DNA of 35,259 nt from Thermoplasmata archaeon (GCA_021833045.1 JAKBGP010000002.1:1-35259); one strand, 5' to 3'. Positions 1 through 8,249 are shown, counted from the stretch's first letter. A program made the numbers and translations. Notes: a model not told the origin generated them from the letters alone.

Positions 1-42
1 AAGTTAAAATCTGCCACATACTTGGCACAAAGGAAGGAAAGA

Positions 43-52
43 ATATTTAAAT
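43..52 (+). promoter_or_regulatory. TATA element of the Hef-type helicase gene
   Basis: The stretch ATATTTAAAT lies with its centre about 26 nt before the ATG at 74, the spacing expected for a leaderless or nearly leaderless archaeal transcript. This is inferred from position and composition only. Confidence 0.5.
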
Positions 53-54
53 CT

Positions 55-71
55 CTCAGGATGTACCTGAG
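55..71. repeat. Inverted repeat between TATA element and start codon of the helicase gene
   Basis: CTCAGG at 55-60 and CCTGAG at 66-71 form a perfect 6-bp inverted repeat with a 5-nt spacer, lying between the TATA element and the ATG at 74. It could be an operator over the transcription start. If the transcript starts upstream, it could instead be a small hairpin covering the initiation region. A chance match of this size is possible. Confidence 0.4.
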
Positions 72-73
72 GA

Positions 74-1609
74 ATGGACGAAGACATACCAGAATTTAAC
101 GATCTCAGGCCAAGACCATATCAGGTAGAAGCATATAGGAAAGCACTGAGATCAAATCTTTTACTGATACTCCCAACCGGACTTGGAAAAACTTTAGTTT
201 CTGCCATGCTGGCATATACATACATTAAGCAAAACAAAAAAGTCATTATGATTTCACCCACAAGGCCACTTGTTGACCAGCATTTTCAGACTATGACGAA
301 GCTATTTGAAGGACAGAATATCAAAATAAGAAGCCTTACGGGGCATGACCCTGTGGATAAGAGAATGAGTGAATGGGCAGAAGGACAGTTCATAATATCT
401 ACTCCTCAGACTGTGGAAAAGGACATTAAGCGTGAAATAGTTTTTATGAACAATTTTTACCTTCTCATTGTGGATGAGGCACATAGGGCGACGGGAAATT
501 ATGCCTATGTTAACGTGGCTAAGGAATTTCACAATTTACCTGATAGGAGAATTCTTGCAATGACTGCAAGTCCAGGTTCTAAAAATGAGAAAGTTGACGA
601 GATCAAGGAGAATCTGAAAATTAATAGTGTAATGATCAGAACCGATGAAGATCCTGATATTGCTCCTTATGTTAAGGGCTCGGACACAGAACCCGTTTTC
701 ATAAGGATCAGCCCAGAACAGGAAAAGTGCATTTCACTTCTCAGGGAAACCAAGAAGGATTTTATGGACCAGATCCAGAAGAAATTCAGTTATGTTAAGA
801 AAGGTGCATCAAGATCAGAGATGAGTGAATACATCCGTGATCTATCAAAAAGGGCAACTTCTGGAGACAAGTCATTATTTACATCCATTCCATATTTTAC
901 CGCAGTAATCCGACTTGATGTATTGATGGAATACATAGAAACACAGGGGATAGAAATAGGAAATAATTATTTGCAGGAAATGGAAAGTTCAGAAGATAAG
1001 TCTCTGATCAGGACCCTGAACCTGTGGAAGAGAAATTCGACATTTCAGCAGGTGGAAACACTTATTAAAACAGCCTCAGAAAATTATGAAAACCCTAAAT
1101 TCAAAAAAGTTAAGGAAATGGCAGAACTTCTAATAAAGGAACATCCAGAGTCAAGGTGTCTGGTATTCACACATTACAGGAAAACATCAGAAATTCTTTT
1201 GAAGTATCTGGAAGAAAATTCAGCAACCATTAGGGCAATCAGGTTTGTTGGCCAGGGAAACAGGGAAGGAGATAAGGGAATGTCTCAGAGTTCTCAGAGG
1301 GAAGGTATAGATAAATTCAAAAATGGTACCTATAATGTAATGCTTGCGACCAGTGTGGCAGAAGAAGGTCTGGATATACCGTCAACAGATCTTGTAATAT
1401 TTTACGAACCAGTTGCGTCAGAAATAAGAACAATCCAGAGGAGAGGAAGAACAGGTAGGTTCAAGGCTGGAAAAGTATACATACTGATATTCAGTGGAAC
1501 CAGGGATCAGGCATACTATTATTCCAGTCAAAGAAAAGAAAAGGTAATGGTAACAAGAATGAAGAAGGACATGGATTCAAAGAGAAATAGAAAAATTGAC
1601 GAATATTAG
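74..1609 (+). CDS. Hef/FANCM-type superfamily 2 DNA helicase without nuclease domain
   Basis: This is an SF2 helicase of 511 aa. Motif I is PTGLGKT (residues 34-40), motif II is DEAH (134-137), motif III is TASPG, and the C-terminal RecA domain carries ATSVAEEGLDIP and QRRGRTGR. Archaeal Hef proteins and eukaryotic FANCM/MPH1 share this motif set and an insertion between the two RecA domains; they act on stalled forks and branched DNA. Full-length Hef has an extra C-terminal XPF-type nuclease (ERKxxxD) plus HhH region. This protein stops soon after motif VI with a lysine/arginine-rich tail, so it is a helicase-only form; any nuclease partner would be encoded elsewhere. The start follows a TATA element at leaderless distance. 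Family assignment is strong; the biological role is inferred. Confidence 0.88.
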   Translation: MDEDIPEFNDLRPRPYQVEAYRKALRSNLLLILPTGLGKTLVSAMLAYTYIKQNKKVIMISPTRPLVDQHFQTMTKLFEGQNIKIRSLTGHDPVDKRMSEWAEGQFIISTPQTVEKDIKREIVFMNNFYLLIVDEAHRATGNYAYVNVAKEFHNLPDRRILAMTASPGSKNEKVDEIKENLKINSVMIRTDEDPDIAPYVKGSDTEPVFIRISPEQEKCISLLRETKKDFMDQIQKKFSYVKKGASRSEMSEYIRDLSKRATSGDKSLFTSIPYFTAVIRLDVLMEYIETQGIEIGNNYLQEMESSEDKSLIRTLNLWKRNSTFQQVETLIKTASENYENPKFKKVKEMAELLIKEHPESRCLVFTHYRKTSEILLKYLEENSATIRAIRFVGQGNREGDKGMSQSSQREGIDKFKNGTYNVMLATSVAEEGLDIPSTDLVIFYEPVASEIRTIQRRGRTGRFKAGKVYILIFSGTRDQAYYYSSQRKEKVMVTRMKKDMDSKRNRKIDEY

Positions 1610-1680
1610 GAATTTGGAAAATTATCAAGCCGGGCAATCCATCTAGATATAATCTACATGGACATCCTTAGTATAAATCC

Positions 1681-2634
1681 TCATAGATTTTCAGTTGACA
1701 GCTTGCACATCCTTGCTACAAGATAGTCTAACTGTATATTATCAGAACCACCCTGAGCCAGCCTCAGTTCGACATCTCCAAGTGCCATGAAACTTTCTCT
1801 CTTTATTATTGGTGATGTTTGTTCTCTTGATATTAATTTATGAAGCGCCTTTATAATATCTATGGCGGAAAATCCCTTATCCACTATGAGACCTGTGGAA
1901 ATCCTTGAAGCCTCAACAAAATTCCCATGCCTCATGTTGCTTAAAAGTGGCACAACCTCTTTTTCATCTATTGACCCTGCCACATCGAAAACATCTTTTA
2001 CTGTGGGTTTCTCTATAAAGCTTATGGACTGTAAAATATTTACTGCCTTTCTCATATCGCCATCAGAATTTTCAAAAATTGCCTCAAGTATCTCTCCATC
2101 TACTGGAAGTTTCTCTGTGTCGGCAATTTTCTTAAGGGCTTCTACCATATCTTCTAATGATATCTTTCTGAATCTTACAATTACGCATCTCGATTGTATG
2201 GGTGGAATGATACCAGAACTGTAATTACATGAAAATATGAACCTCACATTTTTGTAATATATCTCCATCGTTCTCCTCAAAGCTGCCTGAGCCTCTGGTG
2301 TTAACTGATCTGACTCGTCAAAGAAAACAATCTTGAATTTCCCATCAGTTATTGATCCATTTCTTGCAAATTCCTTAACGTCATTCTTTATAACGTCAAT
2401 GCCTCTATCATTAGATGCGTTAAGCTCAAGCAGGTGATCTCTCCAGTTTTCTCCCAGCATCTCCCTTGCAAGACAGAGAGCCATTGTTGTTTTTCCCACA
2501 CCTGGTGGACCTGCAAAAATAAGATGGGGCATCTCTCCCGACTTGATGAAACCTTCCAGCATCTTTACTGTTTCTTTCTGACCAGCAACATCGCTTACCT
2601 TTTCTGGTCTGTATTTCTCAATCCAGATTTCCAT
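1681..2634 (-). CDS. rfcS: Replication factor C small subunit (clamp loader ATPase)
   Basis: RFC small subunits form the clamp loader with the large subunit and load PCNA onto primed DNA. The AAA+ signature is complete: EKYRP box at the N-terminus, Walker A GPPGVGKT (about 42-49), Walker B FFDESD (D106, E107), and the SRC arginine-finger motif (148-150), followed by the lid and C-terminal collar helices. Length is 317 aa from the ATG at 2634, normal for the family. A GTG at 2655 would add seven residues, but the ATG gives the canonical MEIW start and sits about 27 nt from a TATA element, so I prefer it. The gene is divergent from purN. Confidence 0.95.
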   Translation of the reverse strand: MEIWIEKYRPEKVSDVAGQKETVKMLEGFIKSGEMPHLIFAGPPGVGKTTMALCLAREMLGENWRDHLLELNASNDRGIDVIKNDVKEFARNGSITDGKFKIVFFDESDQLTPEAQAALRRTMEIYYKNVRFIFSCNYSSGIIPPIQSRCVIVRFRKISLEDMVEALKKIADTEKLPVDGEILEAIFENSDGDMRKAVNILQSISFIEKPTVKDVFDVAGSIDEKEVVPLLSNMRHGNFVEASRISTGLIVDKGFSAIDIIKALHKLISREQTSPIIKRESFMALGDVELRLAQGGSDNIQLDYLVARMCKLSTENL

Positions 2635-2656
2635 CCATTCCTTATCACATATCACA

Positions 2657-2665
2657 CATATAAAC
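2657..2665 (-). promoter_or_regulatory. TATA element of rfcS
   Basis: On the minus strand GTTTATATG is centred about 27 nt before the ATG at 2634, consistent with a leaderless transcript. This supports the ATG over the upstream GTG at 2655, which would lie at the TATA element itself. Confidence 0.5.
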
Positions 2666-2701
2666 TGAACGAATGATTTCCATTTAAATAATGGTCATTT
2701 T

Positions 2702-2710
2702 TTTATTTAA
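2702..2710 (+). promoter_or_regulatory. TATA element of purN
   Basis: TTTATTTAA is centred about 22 nt before the purN ATG at 2728. It and the rfcS TATA element share a short divergent spacer of about 90 bp. Confidence 0.5.
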
Positions 2711-2727
2711 GGGACAATTACCACAAT

Positions 2728-3324
2728 ATGGAAAGAAAATCCATAATAGTTTTTGCCTCTGGCTCCGGTACAACATTCAGTGCAATACTTGAATATTCAC
2801 ACAGAAAGGATTCATCTTTCGATGTGGCAAGCCTTGTTTCTGACAGAATGAAATCAGGGGCTGTAAGTATAGCCAAAAACAATGGTGTGGAAATCATAGA
2901 ATATAACTCAGAAACTCCCTGGATTCTTAAAAAGAAGAAACCAGACATGATAGTCCTTGCAGGATTCCTTAAGATAATAGAACCATCTCTTCTGGCGGCA
3001 TTTCCAGATCGAATTGTAAACATCCATCCTTCTCTTCTTCCATCATTTGGAGGAAAGGGTTTCTATGGAATCAAAGTGCATAGAGCAGCCATTGATTATG
3101 GGGTACAGTACAGCGGCTTCACAATCCACATAGTGAACAGCGAAGTTGATCGTGGACCAGTGATTTTTCAGTACGCTGTTCCTGTTCTTGCAGAAGATTC
3201 GCCAGAATCTTTACAGGAAAGAATTCACAAATACGAACTGCAATACTATCCAGCAGTAATCCAAAGTATGCTCAAAAATAACTTCAAAATAGAGAAAAAT
3301 AGATTTCTACTGAACCTGTATTGA
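2728..3324 (+). CDS. purN: Phosphoribosylglycinamide formyltransferase (GART)
   Basis: PurN transfers a formyl group from 10-formyl-tetrahydrofolate to glycinamide ribonucleotide, the third step of de novo purine synthesis. The N-terminal nucleotide-binding motif ASGSGT (residues 10-15) and the catalytic segment NIHPSLLP (N98, H100) are present. The catalytic aspartate is D141 in SEVDRGP, followed by the usual GPVI stretch. Length is 198 aa, typical. The spacing from N98 to D141 is a few residues longer than in E. coli PurN because of a glycine-rich insertion after HPSLLP. The last 18 bp overlap the convergent CPBP protease gene. No other pur gene is adjacent. Confidence 0.94.
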   Translation: MERKSIIVFASGSGTTFSAILEYSHRKDSSFDVASLVSDRMKSGAVSIAKNNGVEIIEYNSETPWILKKKKPDMIVLAGFLKIIEPSLLAAFPDRIVNIHPSLLPSFGGKGFYGIKVHRAAIDYGVQYSGFTIHIVNSEVDRGPVIFQYAVPVLAEDSPESLQERIHKYELQYYPAVIQSMLKNNFKIEKNRFLLNLY

Positions 3325-4266
3325 AGGTTCCTTATTCCCTTCCATTTTATTCTTTGTATACCTGATAATTATGAGAATAATGGTGATGATTGCACATATG
3401 AAAACAAGTACTATCCCGATTATTATTGGAGACAAGGCTGCACTTCCATTTGGCAGTATATCAACTGTAAATGTACCGTCGAATAAGAAATGCATTGGAA
3501 TGTCCACAAATGGACCAAAGATCATGAATCCAATAGCAAAGGCAAATCCACCAAGAGCAGCCTGAGGTATTTTAGAAAGACTCCAGTCTCCATATGCATA
3601 ATGGGCATATCCGAATAGAATGCTGGTTCCAAAAATCATTATCCAGTCGTACAGGTCAAGTTTTCTATGGAATTTCTTCATCAGTTTCCCCGGAACAAGA
3701 AATACCTCCCAGATTTTGTAATCTCTTTTCTGCAGATAATATCTTATTGCCAGATAGATACCAATAGGAAGAATCCTGAATTCAAGTTCTTCCACAAAAG
3801 GAGCATAAATTAGTTGAAAATAAAAGAAGACGGGTTCTGTATTCTCAATTTCAGTGATCCCCTTTGCACTGATTGGGGCTCCCAAAGCATCCTGAAACAG
3901 AACCAGAACTATAGATAAAAAGTATATGAGAGAGCCAATGCCAGCTATATATCCAATTGGAGAATCAAGGGGATTTTTACCTCTATGATTTGCGGTAGTC
4001 CTGTAATTATAGTAGAAAATATACAGGTATAGTGCAAAAAGGACACCAATACCAGCAAAGAATGGAATAGGGAGATACAGGGAGAGAATATTCTTCGGTG
4101 GATAGTAAAAGTAGACAAACATATTCTTCAAGGTTATGGATGATGCTACCATCCCACCGTGTATATACGTGTAACTGAGAATTTCACTCATTCCATATAA
4201 CATAAGCACGGTCATGTCTGCAAAAAATATCAGAAATAATATATCTGACTTTCCGAACGACCTCAT
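3307..4266 (-). CDS. CPBP-family intramembrane metalloprotease (Rce1/Abi-like)
   Basis: This 319-aa polytopic membrane protein has about eight hydrophobic segments. It carries the three CPBP/CAAX-protease motifs: EExxxR (E159, E160, R164), FxxxH (F218, H222) and an HxxxD/N-type third motif (H259, D263). Family members are glutamate-based intramembrane proteases acting in prenyl-protein processing (Rce1), bacteriocin self-immunity or membrane-protein maturation. The substrate here is unknown, and no prenyltransferase or peptide precursor is adjacent. The C-terminus overlaps purN tail to tail. A TTTAAA element about 25-30 nt upstream of the ATG suggests a leaderless mRNA. Confidence 0.82.
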   Translation of the reverse strand: MRSFGKSDILFLIFFADMTVLMLYGMSEILSYTYIHGGMVASSITLKNMFVYFYYPPKNILSLYLPIPFFAGIGVLFALYLYIFYYNYRTTANHRGKNPLDSPIGYIAGIGSLIYFLSIVLVLFQDALGAPISAKGITEIENTEPVFFYFQLIYAPFVEELEFRILPIGIYLAIRYYLQKRDYKIWEVFLVPGKLMKKFHRKLDLYDWIMIFGTSILFGYAHYAYGDWSLSKIPQAALGGFAFAIGFMIFGPFVDIPMHFLFDGTFTVDILPNGSAALSPIIIGIVLVFICAIITIILIIIRYTKNKMEGNKEPSIQVQ

Positions 4267-4290
4267 TATGTGTACTGATCGCTTTAAGGG

Positions 4291-4296
4291 TTTAAA
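4291..4296 (-). promoter_or_regulatory. TATA element of the CPBP protease gene
   Basis: TTTAAA (the same on both strands) ends 24 nt before the ATG at 4266 on the minus strand, giving a leaderless promoter geometry. Confidence 0.4.
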
Positions 4297-4558
4297 TCAC
4301 TTTCCACAGTCTAAAATGAATTGCTTCTTGTTTCTAATTTTAAATTTATGTGGAAAAAATTAGTAGAATTTAAAGTTTCCTTCAACTTATAATACCGTAT
4401 TCTGTAGCCTGTTATCCTAACTAATAAATCTATATCCATGATCAGCGGATACCTATAAATCTCTGAAAACAATAAACAATTCTAAAATCATTGTTCATCT
4501 TTTTGTTGTTCTTCTAAATTGTAAGTTCTTTTCAAAACACCATAATCTTTTAGGGTTC
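4297..4558. other. AT-rich intergenic region without recognisable gene
   Basis: This region lies between the CPBP protease promoter and the end of the GNAT gene. It is AT-rich with several short T and A runs. I see no tRNA, no convincing short ORF with an SD, and no repeat. It may hold the terminator of the wHTH/GNAT operon, whose 3' end abuts it. Confidence 0.4.
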
Positions 4559-5068
4559 CTATTCTTTATGTTCCATGGGATAAATGGTCATTAATATGTC
4601 GTCAACATAGGTATTTTCAACCAGAAATTGACCTTTTCTCTGTCCTTCTATAGTAAATCCTAATTTCTTATAAAGTGATATTGCATTCTCATTTGAGGAA
4701 AATACTTCCAGATTCAGCTTTATAATTCCATTCTCCCTACACCACTTTATTCCATTCTCGATCATCCTTCTTCCTATCCCCTTTCCCCTGTGTTCAGAAA
4801 CAATCGCAATTCCAAGGTTGGCCGTGTGTCTATTTTTCTTATAAAATCCCCTCTGTATATTCATGGTTCCAACTATTTCTCCATTAAAAACGGTTACAAG
4901 AGTAAGATCATCGGGGTTTCGCAATATATCCTTTTGTCCTCTTTCTGTGTAAAGATATATCTCGCTTACGAGGTATATTTTTTCACTCATTACGTTCTGC
5001 ATGCACTTAATGACGCCAGATGCATCAGACGGAACGGCAACTCTTATTTCATAGGAGTTTTCTTCCAT
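4559..5068 (-). CDS. GNAT-family N-acetyltransferase
   Basis: This is a 169-aa single-domain GNAT protein. The acetyl-CoA pyrophosphate-binding motif is RGKGIG (94-99, within HRGKGIGRRM), preceded by the central strand and followed by the NENAISLYKKLGF helix-strand typical of RimI/YjaB-like members. Substrate is not predictable; protein N-termini or a small amine are both possible. It lies 4 bp downstream of the winged-helix gene and is probably cotranscribed with it, so that regulator may control it. Fold assignment is firm, function general. Confidence 0.87.
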   Translation of the reverse strand: MEENSYEIRVAVPSDASGVIKCMQNVMSEKIYLVSEIYLYTERGQKDILRNPDDLTLVTVFNGEIVGTMNIQRGFYKKNRHTANLGIAIVSEHRGKGIGRRMIENGIKWCRENGIIKLNLEVFSSNENAISLYKKLGFTIEGQRKGQFLVENTYVDDILMTIYPMEHKE

Positions 5069-5072
5069 TGAT

Positions 5073-5402
5073 TCACTTTCTTCCTAGAAGTGATTTGTTT
5101 ATCTCATCTTCAAGTGAGTTCATGTCTTTCAGGATATCTCTGATACCATCCAGAAGCTCTTCCTTCTTTTCAACAAAATCTGGTGTAATGATCGCTCCGT
5201 CCTTTGATGGTATTATAATGCCATCCTTTTCAAGGACTCTCAGGGAATACCTTATTTTATGATCAGGCAGACCTGTGAGTTGAGAAATTTTGATAATTCC
5301 TGAGGGTTGTTCTCTCATAAGAGATTCAATAATACTAATATGCCTTTTTGCGGTTTCCAGCGCATCCCGCAGTTCCTTAAATACGTTATCTCCAATTGCC
5401 AC
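5073..5402 (-). CDS. Winged-helix DNA-binding protein with C-terminal coiled coil
   Basis: This 109-aa protein has a winged-helix core: ISQLTGLPDHKIRYSLRVLE looks like the HTH, followed by a short wing (KDGIIIPSKDGAIITP). An amphipathic N-terminal helix and a charged C-terminal helix (about 80-109) could dimerise. I infer a small archaeal transcriptional regulator; no effector domain is visible. The start is GTG at 5402, and an AT-rich TATA-like segment near 5427-5436 suggests a leaderless transcript. The next gene (GNAT) begins 4 bp after its stop, suggesting a two-gene operon that may be self-regulated. Confidence 0.72.
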   Translation of the reverse strand: MAIGDNVFKELRDALETAKRHISIIESLMREQPSGIIKISQLTGLPDHKIRYSLRVLEKDGIIIPSKDGAIITPDFVEKKEELLDGIRDILKDMNSLEDEINKSLLGRK

Positions 5403-5501
5403 AATAATCCATCCACAATCATTAAGGAATATTAATTCTTATTTAGAAAAATTATAATTTCCTTTTTAGGCAAAGTGATAAGTAGATTTTATAAAGAATT
5501 T

Positions 5502-5717
5502 TCATGGATAAATTATCTTGCCGTTGTCTGAAACACTCTGTTCTTTTCCTATCATAGACCTTATTATCTTCTCTCTTTCTGCTATATAGTCATCAAATTT
5601 TTCTGGAGTATTGGAGCGGGCCCTTATTCTAATTGCAGTATTTCTTAGATATATCTCCAGACGAAGCTTGAATGAAAAGTCGGCCTCAAGTGTTTCAACT
5701 TCCAGAATATCATCCAT
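5502..5717 (-). CDS. Hypothetical 71-aa protein divergent from rtcB
   Basis: I do not recognise this small protein. It has a predicted beta-rich first half (alternating residues in LEIYLRNTAIRIRAR) and a charged helix (about 37-56), with no cysteines and no membrane segment. The pattern vaguely recalls Pcc1-like subunits of the KEOPS complex, but the first helix of that family is missing, so I do not assign it. It is far too short for archease, the usual RtcB partner. The ATG at 5717 is 51 nt from the rtcB ATG, and a single central TATA-like element could serve both. This positional link to rtcB is the only functional hint. Confidence 0.6.
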   Translation of the reverse strand: MDDILEVETLEADFSFKLRLEIYLRNTAIRIRARSNTPEKFDDYIAEREKIIRSMIGKEQSVSDNGKIIYP

Positions 5718-5737
5718 ATGATGTTAATATTTCACTG

Positions 5738-5745
5738 TTTATTAA
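5738..5745. promoter_or_regulatory. Shared bidirectional TATA element between the 71-aa gene and rtcB
   Basis: TTTATTAA (TTAATAAA on the other strand) lies almost exactly midway between the start codons at 5717 (minus) and 5768 (plus), about 24 and 26 nt from each. That is the leaderless distance in both directions. Other AT-rich stretches here are only about 12 nt from either start, too close to act as TATA elements. Confidence 0.45.
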
Positions 5746-5767
5746 GTATTATTAAATATCATCTGGG

Positions 5768-7183
5768 ATGGGACTGAAAGTTAGTAGAGAAAAAGATTTT
5801 TCCTATTTAATAGAAGATGGTCATTCAATCGCCAGAGTCATAGGTACAGAGAATATAATAAATCAGGCAATGGGAACTGAAGCTATTATACAGCTCCTCA
5901 ACATGGCAGAACTTCCAGGAAAGATTGGTATACCTATTGGTCTTCCTGACATTCACCAGGGATATGGGTTCCCAATCGGGTCTGTTATTGCATTTGATTC
6001 TGATAACGGGATCGTATCTCCAGGCGGGGTAGGTTACGACATCAACTGTGGGGTTGCACTGATGAATACCGGGATAGACAAAAAGACATGTAGATTGCAT
6101 ATTAAGGATATATTAAAAGAAATATTCAACCAGGTACCTGTAGGTATGGCCAGAAGCAGAAATAAATTATCTAGGAGAGATATTGAAGCTATAACTTCTG
6201 AAGGGATTCAGTGGTTATATTTCAGGGACATGGCAACAGAGGACGATATAAATAAGACAGATTATAATGGATCTATATTTGGCGCAGAACCAGCAAACAT
6301 ATCAGAAAAAGCTTATTCACGGGGAATGAACTTTTTTGGAACACTCGGATCCGGAAACCATTTCATTGAATTACAATTCGCAGATCAGATCATTAATAAT
6401 GAAATTTCAGAAGAATTTGGAATTCATAAGGACATGGTATATATAATGATTCATACCGGTTCAAGAGGTCTTGGCCATCAGGTGGCAACAGATTATATTC
6501 AGAAAATCAGGGATCTGGATCACAACAAACGTCTGAAGGACGCCCAGCTATCATATATGGAATTGAGCAGCAGGGATGCTGAGAGATACATTTCCGCCAT
6601 GAATGGGGCTGCGAACTATGGATTCGCAAACAGGCAAATGATCATAAGTCTAATTAGAAATGCACTAAAAAAAGTGATGGGGAATGAGTTCGTGGAAGAT
6701 GAGTCAGAACTGGTTTACAATATATCACATAATATTGCAGCTTTCGAGGAGCATGATATCGAAGGGAGGAGACAAAAGGTTCTTGTTCATAGAAAGGGTG
6801 CTACAAGAGCACTCCCTCCAGAATCTACATCCGGTTATTATGCTGGAATAGGACATCCTGTAATTGTTCCAGGAAGTATGGGGACAGCCTCATATGTACT
6901 GAGAGGAGTAGGAGGAAACAGCGAGATTTCATTCTCAACCAGTTGCCACGGTGCAGGGAGAGTTCTGGGAAGGAAGATGGCCAAAGAAAAACTATCTCCA
7001 GAATTAATTGAAAAAGAGCTTGAAGCATTGAAGATTGAAATGAAGTTTGCAAGTACTTCGGCGCTCACTGAAGAGGCACCAGAGAGTTACAAAAATATAG
7101 ATGAGATATATAATTCCATAGTAGGTGGAAAAATTGCAGAGGGAATCGCAAGACTGAAACCGATTGGGGTTATAAAGGGGTGA
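5768..7183 (+). CDS. rtcB: RtcB RNA-splicing ligase (3'-phosphate/5'-OH)
   Basis: RtcB joins RNA 2',3'-cyclic phosphate or 3'-phosphate ends to 5'-hydroxyl ends using GTP and Mn2+, and in archaea it ligates tRNA exons after intron cleavage. Visible motifs include GGVGYDINCGV with metal ligand C94, GSGNHFIE (metal His), HTGSRGLGHQ (metal His), and CHGAGR, whose H394 corresponds to the guanylylated histidine. Length is 471 aa, close to intein-free archaeal RtcB, and no intein is present. It is followed after 7 bp by an amidohydrolase gene with a strong SD, so the two are likely cotranscribed. Confidence 0.96.
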   Translation: MGLKVSREKDFSYLIEDGHSIARVIGTENIINQAMGTEAIIQLLNMAELPGKIGIPIGLPDIHQGYGFPIGSVIAFDSDNGIVSPGGVGYDINCGVALMNTGIDKKTCRLHIKDILKEIFNQVPVGMARSRNKLSRRDIEAITSEGIQWLYFRDMATEDDINKTDYNGSIFGAEPANISEKAYSRGMNFFGTLGSGNHFIELQFADQIINNEISEEFGIHKDMVYIMIHTGSRGLGHQVATDYIQKIRDLDHNKRLKDAQLSYMELSSRDAERYISAMNGAANYGFANRQMIISLIRNALKKVMGNEFVEDESELVYNISHNIAAFEEHDIEGRRQKVLVHRKGATRALPPESTSGYYAGIGHPVIVPGSMGTASYVLRGVGGNSEISFSTSCHGAGRVLGRKMAKEKLSPELIEKELEALKIEMKFASTSALTEEAPESYKNIDEIYNSIVGGKIAEGIARLKPIGVIKG

Positions 7184-7190
7184 ATGTGAG

Positions 7191-8198
7191 ATGACAGAAT
7201 ACAGAGGAACTTTCTATTTAAACGGAGAATATAAGAAAGGCATTTATTATACCGACGAAAAGATATTTGAGGAGAACGAAAATATAAAAGAAGAAGTTTT
7301 CTACATTCCAAAACCAATTAATGCCCATACGCACATTGGAGACTCATTCATCAAGGACGAACCAACTGGTTCGCTTGAAGAAGTAGTTGGCCCAGGTGGG
7401 TTCAAGATTAAAAATCTAAAAAATGCTGGCAACCCAAAAATAGTAAAGGAGATGAAAAACACCATTTCATATATGAAGAATATTGGAACAGGCAGTTTTT
7501 TTGACTACAGAGAAGCTGGATCAAAATCTATTGAAACATTAAGGGCAATAAGGGAGGCTGAGCCAAACGCTATAACGCTTGGAAGACCAGAAAATATTGA
7601 AGATCTTGAAACAATCAAGGATATAATACAGGGAGTTGGGTTTAGTGCAGTTTCTGATGATGATAATGATTTAATTATATCAATAGGGAAAAAAGCAAAG
7701 AAAATGGGGCTCATAGTGTCAATTCATTTTAGTGAAAAAAGGCAGGAACCCATAGGGCCATTATATGATCTCAAACCGGACCTTCTGATTCACTGTACAG
7801 CCCTGAAAAAAGATCAGCTTATTCCCCTGAAAGAAATCACTGATAATATTGCAATAACACCAAGGTCAAATTATTTTTTTAATATAAGACCGGATTACAG
7901 TGTCTTTGTTGAAAGTGGATTTAACCTCATGCTTGGCACTGATAATGTAATGACTGTCAATCCAAGTATCTTTGAAGAAATGGATTTCCTTTATAGAATA
8001 CAGAAAAATACTAGCAGAATCTCGCACGAAGACATAATGAAAATGGCGTTTGAGAACCCATATAACTTCCTCAGGCAAATGAACATAAAAATTCAAAAGA
8101 AATGGCTTAAGTTCAGTGGAAAAATTCCAACGCCATATCAGATAGTAACCAAGTTTCATCTTATGAATCCTGTAGAAACTACGGAAATAGAACTTTAA
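7191..8198 (+). CDS. Amidohydrolase-superfamily metal-dependent hydrolase (deaminase-like)
   Basis: This 335-aa TIM-barrel amidohydrolase has the complete metal/catalytic set: HxH on strand 1 (H46, H48), H179, H201 and D251 (GTDN). The arrangement matches the cytosine/guanine deaminase and chlorohydrolase branch rather than dihydroorotase, as there is no carboxylated lysine motif. It probably removes an amino group from a nucleobase-like or related substrate, but the substrate cannot be named. A strong SD (GGGGTGA) overlaps the rtcB stop, and the ATG lies 7 bp after it, pointing to an operon with the RNA ligase. A link to modified or damaged RNA bases is tempting but unproven. Confidence 0.8.
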   Translation: MTEYRGTFYLNGEYKKGIYYTDEKIFEENENIKEEVFYIPKPINAHTHIGDSFIKDEPTGSLEEVVGPGGFKIKNLKNAGNPKIVKEMKNTISYMKNIGTGSFFDYREAGSKSIETLRAIREAEPNAITLGRPENIEDLETIKDIIQGVGFSAVSDDDNDLIISIGKKAKKMGLIVSIHFSEKRQEPIGPLYDLKPDLLIHCTALKKDQLIPLKEITDNIAITPRSNYFFNIRPDYSVFVESGFNLMLGTDNVMTVNPSIFEEMDFLYRIQKNTSRISHEDIMKMAFENPYNFLRQMNIKIQKKWLKFSGKIPTPYQIVTKFHLMNPVETTEIEL

Positions 8199-8206
8199 AA
8201 GGAATG

Positions 8207-8214
8207 TTTATAAG
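8207..8214 (+). promoter_or_regulatory. TATA element of the 983-aa surface protein gene
   Basis: TTTATAAG is centred about 39 nt before the TTG at 8250. This leaves a short leader that holds the SD-like AGAGGAAG at 8236-8243. The promoter is separate from that of the rtcB operon. Confidence 0.45.
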
Positions 8215-8249
8215 TATGAGTTTATTTAGCGAAAAAGAGGAAGATCACA

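Noticed and set aside
4288..4300. GGGTTTAAATC resembles a tRNA T-arm
   Set aside because: No acceptor, D or anticodon arm can be built around it, and the TTTAAA core fits the TATA element of the CPBP gene.
5502..5717. Archease or Pcc1 identity for the 71-aa protein
   Set aside because: It is half the length of archease and lacks the first helix of Pcc1; the neighbour of rtcB alone is not enough.
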